Shown here: piece by piece, positions 55,501-64,000 of the stretch | How the letters are laid out: each line of letters starts with the position of its first letter | Position numbering within the stretch: the stretch's first letter is position 1 | From: Acorus gramineus | Taxonomy: Eukaryota > Streptophyta > Magnoliopsida > Acorales > Acoraceae | NCBI GenBank assembly: GCA_030737835.1 | Contig: CM060857.1 | Span: 14,891,496-14,955,495, forward strand | Reading direction: 5' to 3' | DNA length: 64,000 nucleotides | Program-made: the position numbers and the translations under genes | Notes under the pieces: generated by a model | Database searches by the model: none | What the model was told of the DNA's origin: nothing | What the model saw: the letters and a program-made list of their open reading frames with translations, nothing else

Positions 55501-57296
55501 ATAACAATGTATATGATTTAACAGGGTATATGGATGCAAACCAATGTTCCAAGAATAAATAATAGTGTACAAGTTATAACAACACGCACACAGTGCATGA
55601 TAATAAATAAAAGGGATAGGCAACAAAAGGAAGAGAAAAAGACTAATGTTTAGAAACACATTAAAGCATGATTTTTCTTTTTAGAAAAACGAAAAGTGCA
55701 AATGGGTTGATTTTTAAAAGTACAAACGTGTTAATTTTCATTAAAAAGTATGTTACAATTTTTTTTTTTTTTTTTTGATATGTTGTTAGAGCTTTGAGTA
55801 GAAAAGTGCACTTTTAAAAAACCGCAAAAAGTAAATTTATTATGAATCGAGTTTTATTAAAAGGTACTTCATTTAAAATCATATTTTTCAACATGTTTTC
55901 ACACGCACTCTTAGAAAAGAATATAATGACCAACTTGATGATGTTTTCATTTGCATAAAAAAAAACCTTAGGATAGGGTTGAAGAAAAATACTTGTAATT
56001 AATTTTCTTCCAAAACAATATCCATGATGCAGTATAATAAATAATAATAATGAAAAATTAAAAGATAGTGCATATCTAAACATGTCAAAAGAGTGGATAC
56101 GGATCGGATAAGTCCACATTTGTATTTATAGCCGAACTGAATACCCGAATAAATATTTATATTCAAAATCCGATGAATATTTGAATCCTTATATTTGATC
56201 TGAATATAAGGATTCAAATTCAGATTATTATTTAAAATATCCAAAAATTTAAAAAGTATTTGAATGTGATTCAAAAATCTGAAAATCTAATATCCAAAAG
56301 TAAAAGTAAAAATCACATGTCTAATGTTGAAATATGCACAAAAATCTAATAATTTCCTAGTATAAAACATAAATAAATAAGCAAGCACACAAAACATTAC
56401 ATGTTTTAAAGTAAAAAAGTAATAAATAAACTCATACTAACACTAACATATATAAATATGTTAATTTAATAAATAATATTATAATGCTATTTCAGATACA
56501 GATATTTTTTGAATGGGATACCATCATATCCGTATTTGACCCAAAATATTTCAGATATATATATTTTATTTTAGATAAAGATACAGATTTTCAGTTATCA
56601 AATAATTTTTAAAATTTTTTGATACAGATTTAAATTGATATACCTTTGGATAATTGATATGCTTAACTGCATCGAAGGTGAAAAGGATTTAATTTTCCAC
56701 GATAAATCTAGCCATTTACACACATATTATAACCTAGAGTCAATTGGATGAATACGTTTATATATTTAATTATTCTAAAAATATTTTAATTTTGTGAGAC
56801 ATGTGATAATTTTTTTTTTTTTTAAGATTGATGTCTCAAATATTTGATCTTTAATCATCTTTTACGAAGAGGAGGTGCTAGCCGTTAAATTTGGATAGTT
56901 TGATGCAGTAGAGTAACTGACATGGATGGAAGAGTGAAAGATCTCCCATGGGATCCCCTGTGTGACAAAGAGAGGAATCCTCGGTGTGAGTAGTTAATAT
57001 TCTCACGTGATTGGCAAAACCAGTTTCAATTAAAATGTCACTTTCACTCGTATTCATACAGGGAAATGATATGTCCAACAATTTGTATAGGTACAATAGC
57101 AGTGTGCATTTTTTTTTAAATCAGAAATTCTCTCTTTCAAGTATAAGTTGTTACTTGAAATGAATTATATACTGAAATACATTAATATATTTTATTCACA
57201 TTGAAAAAAAAAAATTATACCATCAACTATAATAACGTAGTATATATACTATGCAATCATAATGTATAATGCTATAAAACGGATTGGGTGTATCAA

Positions 57297-57362
<66 letters not shown>

Positions 57363-57371
57363 GAGAAAAAT
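52576..57371. other. Gene-poor AT-rich region
   Basis: No gene with recognisable similarity was found. Contents are a (GA)n tract near 53070, several 60-100-codon chance frames, and a (CT)n(TA)n microsatellite at 57301-57363. Confidence 0.4.
57301..57363. repeat. (CT)n(TA)n microsatellite
   Basis: A CT tract with one CC interruption passes directly into a TA tract. It is next to the left edge of the 0.8-kb repeat copy 2. Confidence 0.9.
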
Positions 57372-58215
57372 CTTCTTGACTCCCGGACATCTTCTTGAAA
57401 TCACAAAAAGTTCATCTAAAATCAGAAAATCATCCTAGATCCCCATAAAGTGTATATGGTTAACGAATTTAGTCCACCGGTCAAGAGTATATTGAAATAA
57501 GTCATCAGAAACTATTTAAAATTGGATCCAGTCCCTACAAACTTTATAAAATCAGATTTAGTTCTTTTGTGAGACAAAAATACCCCCGTCATTTTTCAAC
57601 ATCCTCATGTACTGAAATGTCATCTTCATCTGTAAAAAAAAAATCCGTCCAACCTCAATTGATCTGCAAAATTGAGTCATTTTTCAACATTTTCCCTCAA
57701 TCTCATTACAGAGACTGAAAAAAAATTACAGTTTCATTAACTCCATTACAAAATCAGCAGAGAAAACAATTTAAAAACCAAATCAAAATTCTATAATACA
57801 TTCTTAACTCAAAATTACTAACAATGAAAAGCATAACACCTTGACTATAAAACTATAATTTGTTTAATAAAATTTAAATAAATAAATATATATTTTTAGA
57901 TAATCACTTTGATTTTTTATGATTTTTAGAAGATTTTAGGGAATTAAGACGATTTTTAAATTTCACATGAATTTTTTTCAATTTTCATAAGTTTTGAGTG
58001 AGTTATATCGATTTTTTCTAACAAAGAAAATAAATTTTAAAATAGTATAACAGTAATTTACCATGCATGGTTAAGGTTAACCACATATTTGGTTAGTTAT
58101 AAGGACTAAAATAAATATTATCTAATAAGATAGGGACCTGAGGGAATTTACCAATTTTACAGGGATCTTTTCTGATTTTCATAAATTTTTAAATAGCTAA
58201 ATCCATTTTTTCCAT
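57372..58215 (-). mobile_element. Dispersed ~0.8-kb repeat, copy 2 (inverted)
   Basis: The reverse complement aligns collinearly with 34852-35662, including the segments around AGTCCTTATAACTAACC, GTTAACCTTAACCATGCATGG and TTTTGTAATGGAGTTAATGAA. No ORF is conserved between the copies. Confidence 0.65.
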
Positions 58216-59299
58216 ATATATATATATCATGCACGAACACCTAAAAATGATTTTGTACCACTTACGTGGCATCTTTTCACTAGCCTACACAGGATCTCCA
58301 AACTTTATGACGTAGATGATCTATCGAAAGTGAAAGAAAACATAAAATAGAGAGTAACACCGTAAAGTAATGCAGTAAATAAAGAGTTTTTACAAGGTTA
58401 GGTACCAATGAAGGGTTTTTACATAGATCTCAGATTTTTTCTTTTTCTTTTCATGACGATGCATTTATTATGGTTTGGTGCGCGCAGTGAATGGGGGTTG
58501 TTGGCGTTATTGGCTTCTGTGTAAAAATTTAATCGATCTCCAGTTGCATGCAATAAAAAATAGATTTGCATGTGAAAACCTTCCCCTTCCCCATTAATCG
58601 TCCAAAAAAAATTTATATTAGTTTCAAATTTGTATTCTAAAAATTAAAAATTATCAATGATTTAAAATAAAACACATATATCAAGATATACTTTTTTAAA
58701 AAAATGTATTTAAATCTAATATATATTACATATATATGTTTGTATCATTTAATATCTAAACTCAAACATACTGTATGATTAATAGTAATCCTCAAAATTT
58801 ACATAAATATTTTGTTCTATTTTCAAAACAGCTGAAAAGGAGGAAAAGTATTGAAATCCAATTCAAATCTCACCTTTTTCATTGATAAGAAATATTTTTG
58901 AGTGGATAAGATCTGAACCTAGATTCTCTCGTTAAGGAAAGGATATCTCTAAACATTCACTGAGGTAATCATATACAAAATAAAAAAAACCCTCTTTTTG
59001 ATTGGCTTTAACAAAAAACCATGATATATCAAACATACAAAAAGATCCAAAACTCATTATCAAAATAGAGAGATTAAGAGAATAATGACAGATCGTCTTT
59101 TTCTTTTTGCCGTTTTATTTCAGTAGCTACAATACATAATACGTCTTTAATGTGCTAACAAGTAACCAAACATGTCAAACCAAATAAAGCATACACAAAC
59201 GATGCGCAGGCGAACGCGCGCGCGCGCATAAACATAACCCGTAAAAACACACACACAAGTGCACAACAAAGCAGAACCCACCGATTCGATCTCCTTCTA
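58216..59299. other. 3' flank of chalcone synthase
   Basis: AT-rich spacer plus the chalcone synthase 3' UTR. A 14-bp alternating CG run at 59215-59228 lies about 75 bp downstream of the stop codon, followed by an (AC)n tract. Confidence 0.5.
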
Positions 59300-60806
59300 T
59301 CAGACGGAGATGCTGTGGAGGACGACGGTCTCGACGGTGAGCCCGGGCCCGAACCCGAACAGAACACCCCACTCGAGCCCCTCCCCTGTTGTCCCCGCAT
59401 TCGCCTCCAAAGACTTCCTCCTCATCTCATCAAGTATGAACAGAACGCACGCGCTCGACATGTTCCCGTAGTCGCTCAACACCTGCCTCGTCGCGCGCAG
59501 CTTATCCTCCTTCAACTTCAGCTTCTCCTCCACCTGGTCCAGTATCGCCGGCCCCCCCGGGTGCGCCACCCAAAACAGAGAGTTCCAGTCTTCAATCCCA
59601 ATCGGCGCGAACGCCTCGACGAGGCTCTTCTCGATGTTCTTCGATATGATCCCGGGCACGTCCTTCAAGAGGTGGAACGTCAGCCCCACTTCGCGCAGGT
59701 GCCCGTCTATGGCGCCGTCGCTGTCGGGGAGTATCGTCTGCGCCGCGGACACTAATTCGAATATGGGTCTCTCGATTCCCTCCACGGGGTCCGCGCCCAC
59801 GATGAGCGCGCCCGCGCCGTCGCCGAAGAGCGCCTGTCCGACGAGGCTGTCGAGGTGGGACTCGGAGGGCCCGCGGAAGGTGACGGCGGTGATCTCGGAA
59901 CAGACGACGAGGACGCGCGCGCCGCGGTTGTTCTCGGCGAGGTCCTTGGCGATGCGGAGGACCGTCCCCCCCGCGAAGCACCCCTGTTGGTACATCATGA
60001 GGCGCTTCACGGAGGGGCGGAGGCCGAGGAGCTTTGTGAGCTGGTAGTCCGCGCCGGGCATGTCGACGCCGCTGGTGGTGCAGAAGATGAGGTGGGTGAT
60101 CTTCGATTTGGGTTGTCCCCACTCTTTGATTGCGCGGGTGGCGGCTTCTTTGCCAAGTTTGGGGACCTCGACCACCACCATGTCCTGGCGCGCGTCGAGG
60201 GAGGGCGCCATGTACGCGCACACGCTCGGGTTCTGTTTCAGGATCTCCTCTGTTAAGTACATGTACCTCTTCTTTATCATCGACTTCTCGCCTGCACCAA
60301 AAACCATAAAACAGAATGTCAGTCCTATATTTTAAAAAAAAAACAAAACAGAATTTTTGTGTTTGAAAAAATATTACAATCAGTCCTTCCTTTTTACTTT
60401 ATATGCAAATCAAGTGTTTTTTTTTTTTTGTAAAAACAATAATATCAATTTATATGTTTTTGATAAAAAAAAAAACACGTTCAATTTTGATCAAATTGAA
60501 TATTAGAAAAATTTAAAGATAACTATATTAGATTTTTATGAGTATATTTTATTAGATTTCTACCTATGTGTATAAGACTGTAATTTGAAAGGTAAAAAAA
60601 TTGTTGCAGTGCTTTGTTTTGTTCTTACACATGCGACGGAATTTCTCTTTGAGGTCGGCTTTGTGTTCGCTGTTGGTGACGCGGAAGTAGTAGTCGGGGT
60701 AGGTGCTTTGGTCCACCGCGTTGGGCGGCGTGGCCGTGCCGATGGCCATGATAGTGGCCGGACCCTCCGCCCTCTGTGACTTCCTGATCTCGTCCACGCT
60801 CACCAT
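59300..60806 (-). CDS. CHS: Chalcone synthase
   Basis: This type III polyketide synthase condenses p-coumaroyl-CoA with three malonyl-CoA to naringenin chalcone, the entry step of flavonoid synthesis. Exons 60806-60629 and 60291-59300 give 389 aa; the single intron splits the Cys60 codon (T/GC), the position conserved in plant chalcone synthases. The catalytic triad is at standard numbering: Cys164 (YQQGCFAGG), His303 (WVAHPGGPA), Asn336 (YGNMSSA). Gatekeepers Phe215 and Phe265 and the residues that separate chalcone synthase from stilbene synthase or pyrone synthases (Thr132, Ser133, Thr197, Gly256, Ser338) are all chalcone-synthase-like. The GFGPG loop is present near residue 372. Coding GC is very high compared with its surroundings. 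The start [22 protein letters not shown] matches the family. I see no lesion. Confidence 0.98.
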
Positions 60807-60831
60807 CTTCTCAAAGAGTGAGAGAGAGAGA

Positions 60832-60852
60832 TTGTTGTTGTTGTTGTTGTTG
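60832..60852 (-). repeat. (CAA)7 in chalcone synthase leader
   Basis: Seven CAA units on the coding strand lie 26-46 nt upstream of the ATG, next to a short CT run. CAA-rich leaders are unstructured; any effect on translation is inference. Confidence 0.85.
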
Positions 60853-60880
60853 AGAGTGGTGAAGGCTTTGGGGAGGGTTT

Positions 60881-60890
60881 AATATATAGG
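60881..60890 (-). promoter_or_regulatory. TATA box of chalcone synthase
   Basis: CCTATATATT on the minus strand, about 75-85 nt upstream of the ATG, in a GC-rich context. The distance leaves room for a short leader. Confidence 0.75.
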
Positions 60891-60918
60891 GGACGTTGCT
60901 GGTTGGTTTGATGGGTGT

Positions 60919-61067
60919 CACGTGTGAGTTAGAGAACCTTTCGTTCTATCATGTATATTGCGAAGGGAAGGAAAAGCAACCAACCAACACTCTTCATGAG
61001 GAGGGGCTGGTTGGCACGTGCGGGGGTGGCTGGTCCCCCAACCGTCTGGAGGGGAAGGTCGCACGTG
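60919..61067 (-). promoter_or_regulatory. G-box / MYB-type cluster upstream of chalcone synthase
   Basis: Three palindromic CACGTG G-boxes are at 60919-60924, 61015-61020 and 61062-61067. A CAACCAACCAAC stretch at about 60978-60989 contains overlapping ACCAACC MYB-recognition-like sites. G-box plus MYB element is the known layout of light- and stress-responsive chalcone synthase promoters, where bZIP and R2R3-MYB factors act. Function here is inferred from motif and position. Confidence 0.65.
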
Positions 61068-61779
61068 TGTGCATGGAGAGATGGGTGGTGCCAAGGGTTG
61101 CGTATTCTGGTTCAATCCCCGCCACGACTCTTACCTACCCTTTTTTTTAGTGATTCACTGTGGTTTTTTTTTTTTTTTGGGGTGCCCTTTGTGCTTCATT
61201 TATTAAATGGAAAAGATCAATATACCAGCGTCACCAACCCAAGCTATATATTTATTTTCGGAAGGGGTTGTACTTCTACCGTTTCTTTCTATTTTTTTTT
61301 ATCATTTTTAAAATTATATAAAAAATTATTAATAAATATTATTAATATTAATCTATTTATATAAAAAAATTATACAATTGAAAAAATCTTATTAAAACAT
61401 TTAAATGAGTTTAATATTAAATGATTTTAAAGTTATTTTTCAATTAGTAATTTTTTAATTGAATAAAATATCAAAATTCTTGCATAATCAAATGTATGAG
61501 GATTTATTTTAAATTAATTCTATAATAATTTAATATTAGTCACATTTTGAAGGTCTCGATGAGACATTTCCAATGACTGCACTTTTATTAAAAATGGATT
61601 AACATATTTAAATGTATATTAAATTGAAGTAATTAGTGTACAAATTAAAAAGTGAAAAAGGTAGAGGTGGCCTTCAAATTTAGAGAGTCAAATCCAAATC
61701 TCTAAATTTAGGGATAGATTTGAAGTATAGTTTGAGTACACCACTCTCCAAATTTGGAGACATGGTGTGTGGTTAGAGT
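61068..61779. other. Distal upstream region of chalcone synthase
   Basis: AT-rich DNA with poly-T runs after 61141. No further gene or clear motif was recognised. Confidence 0.35.
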
Positions 61780-62340
61780 TGCTATAACTCCGTGAAAAGT
61801 TAGCTAAATTGGTTTTAGTCCCTGTAAAATTGAAAAATCGTCACAAGTCCCCAGAAAATATGTATGGTTAGAGGATTTAATTCCTCAGTTAAATTGCTCT
61901 AATAAATATATTCAAATAAATCTCTGTAAAATATGAAAAATCTGATTTAGTCATTTTCATGAAAAAATGTCATTGCCTTTTCTTGAAATTCCTCTGTTAT
62001 TTTATTCTCACAAACGGTATAAAAAAAAGGAAAAATTGATATAACTCCCTCAAAACTTATGAAAATTGCAAAAAATCCCTGTAAAATAGGTAAATCTTCT
62101 TAAAATCAACCACAAACCTAGTTAGTGCAAGTGTAATAGTAATTTATCAAGTAAATTTTAAAAAGGTATTACAGTAATTTATCAAGTATGGTTAAAGTCA
62201 ACTACAAATATGATTAGTTTCAGTTACGGTAGGGAGTAAAATAAATATTGTCTAATAAGATAAAGATTTGATGGAATTTAACGATTTTATAAAGACTTTT
62301 CATAAGTTTATAGGGAGCTATATCGATTATTTGAAAATAA
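61780..62340. mobile_element. Rearranged partial copies of the 0.8-kb repeat
   Basis: Contains the family's AATTGATATAACTCCCTCAAAACTTATG, AAAATCCCTGTAAAAT, and, in opposite order, GTAAAATAAATATTGTCTAATAAG and GGGAGCTATATCGAT segments, so at least two fragments in different orientations meet here. Confidence 0.5.
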
Positions 62341-64000
62341 AGACTGAGGGTATTCTGGTAAATTTTAATATGTAGTTACGGTTAACCATGCGCTTGATTA
62401 GTTGGGGGTGACAAATGACAATATAAACTTGAAGATGACATTTTCCCCTTCAGTTAAATTGTTTGGTTTGTTTGGGGTTAAAACTCTCAAAGGACTATTT
62501 AGAAAGAAGAAAATTTGGTAGCTTGGATTTGACTGAACCTGAGAGTGCTATCTTGTGACCTCTTTATAGGCTGTCTATGTATCCCTTAGGGATCAAGTCA
62601 CATGTAGTTCCTCGGCTTGATTGCCGTTCCCATTTCTCTGGCTGTTGTAACAGTCTCTCCATTCAAACACTTAGTAGACGATTTTAATGAAAACCCCCAC
62701 GTGTCGATGAGGCATTTCATGCCCACATCGCACAGTTAGTGGGCATTGATTGTCTGCCTGATAGTTACAGGCATTTATATTCCTTTGACCGTTTCTTTAG
62801 TTTGCTCGTGGCCCTTTGGCCTACTCGTTCGTCTTTTATGTTTTTCGAGTATATCTGCGAGATGGAAGATCACCCGACCAGACCTCTTGTCTGGTCATGT
62901 CTTCTCCGCTCGTTCGCGAGGAGTAAGTCGTCAAACCAAACCTCTAGTTTTGTTGTGCCTTGACTACTCGATGTGGTATTCTTTCATGAGGTGCCTGACT
63001 GTACGACTAAACCTTGGATCTAATTGTGTCAACGCATTCAGAAATGTCATCATCACATTATGGATTCGGACTTGGATTTGTGGGTCTCATGCATGGCTCA
63101 TATCTATCCTGGCGTGACACGTGTTGTGGTGCAGTTTTTTATCTTCACAAAACTGAAATGATATTTTTCTAATAACACAGATATATGTGGCTATTTTTTA
63201 ATTTTATAGATACTAAAACCAACTTAGCCAATTTTTTAGGAAGTTATATCGATTTTTCCCTTATTACTATTGTTTTTTATTATTATTATTATTAACCTCC
63301 TAAAAAAAGGTGTTGGCATCCAGGGATTTCTTCTATTAATAAATGAGAACTAGTTAAGTAGGTGATGCAATGATAATTAATGGTGTGTATGTATGGTATT
63401 TTTGAAATAAAACTAAGGATAATATTAAAAAAATAAATTTTTAACAACACGTGTGTCACTTTTTCTTGCATTGTGTAATTTCAGGAATGAAAAGAACAAC
63501 ATAGGTTTATTGGACAAGATATTATCTATTTTGTTCTAATTAGTTTCATAATTTTAAAACTCATTATCGTATAAGAGTTATGTTAACATATAAATATAAA
63601 TTATTTTCCACTGTTCTTTTTTAAGATAATTAAAGAACTAATATGCCTTCTATAAAATGAATAATGGCGTGCATATATGTTTTTTTAAATGATATTAGGT
63701 AAAAATAGTTTTGTCATTTTAGTTTCTTCCTCTCTTTAATTAAAATTTTCGCTTCAGTCTGTTTTTCCCTTGATCTAACGTTTCCAAAGTTTCCATGCTT
63801 TCACTGATCTCCTAAAAACTATGACATTGTTTAGAATATGACAAAACAAACGTCGGTTTTTTTTTTTTTTTAACAAATTTGAAATACAATGGAAACAAAC
63901 TTAATTTAGGCAATTAATAACGCATGATGTAATCATAGAAAATCTTACTAATATCAAGATCTGGCGGCTCCGGGATTTTTTTTTTTAACGGGGTCATTTA
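62341..64000. other. Unclassified flank, possible LTR remnant
   Basis: The part from about 62470 to 63120 is less AT-rich than its surroundings and contains CTCTTTATAGGCTGTC and CCACGTGTCGATGAGGC stretches reminiscent of plant retrotransposon LTRs. No second LTR, primer-binding site or coding region is visible, so the reading is weak. After 63170 there is another short piece of the 0.8-kb repeat (AGGAAGTTATATCGATTTTT) and then plain AT-rich DNA. Confidence 0.25.

Noticed and set aside
59315..60335. Plus-strand ORFs of 90-150 codons over chalcone synthase
   Set aside because: They are shadows produced by the high GC3 of the chalcone synthase coding strand.
62739..63117. Overlapping plus-strand ORFs of 74 and 123 codons
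   Set aside because: Neither frame resembles a protein family; the region looks more like a degraded LTR or unique spacer.

Overview
The window is nuclear DNA of a flowering plant. Five genes with plant-type intron/exon structures can be rebuilt codon by codon, one further gene is present in part, and the spaces between them are AT-rich and full of small inverted-repeat transposons. The coding GC of chalcone synthase, of the glycosyltransferase and of the first exon of dihydroxy-acid dehydratase is much higher than that of the other genes. This 5'-GC-rich pattern is common in monocots, but I cannot fix the lineage from sequence alone.

Layout. 2.7-8.1 kb, minus: KRR1-type KH-domain ribosome-biogenesis factor (11 exons found, terminal exon not found, two GC-AG introns). 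9.9-19.4 kb, plus: complete beta-adaptin (15 exons, 895 aa), divergent from KRR1. 20.7-22.4 kb, minus: complete 244-aa plant protein of unknown function ending in a 20-nt last exon. 23.6-24.3 kb: 689-bp terminal-inverted-repeat element with an 8-bp target duplication. 27.9-32.9 kb, minus: decayed Mutator-like transposase followed by a plant-mobile-domain (PMD) gene with an Asp/Gly tail and AT-hook, apparently one composite element. 36.9-39.9 kb, plus: family-1 UDP-glycosyltransferase in two exons, whose single intron is flanked by a near-identical copy of the exon-1 end. 40.1-40.3 kb: inverted debris of a second glycosyltransferase. 42.7-50.1 kb, plus: complete chloroplast dihydroxy-acid dehydratase (14 exons, 606 aa). 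59.3-60.8 kb, minus: complete chalcone synthase (2 exons, 389 aa) with a TATA box and three G-boxes upstream.

The genes are independent eukaryotic transcription units with unrelated roles: pre-rRNA processing, clathrin-coat trafficking, branched-chain amino-acid synthesis, flavonoid entry and small-molecule glucosylation. There is no operon or obvious gene cluster. Chalcone synthase and the glycosyltransferase could both touch phenolic metabolism, but nothing in the sequence ties them together.

The most interesting signals are the duplication flanking the glycosyltransferase intron, the PMD/Mutator composite, the two GC-AG introns of KRR1, the small conserved gene of unknown function, and several well-bounded miniature transposons, two of them inside introns. 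I found no convincing evidence for a wholly new biological system.
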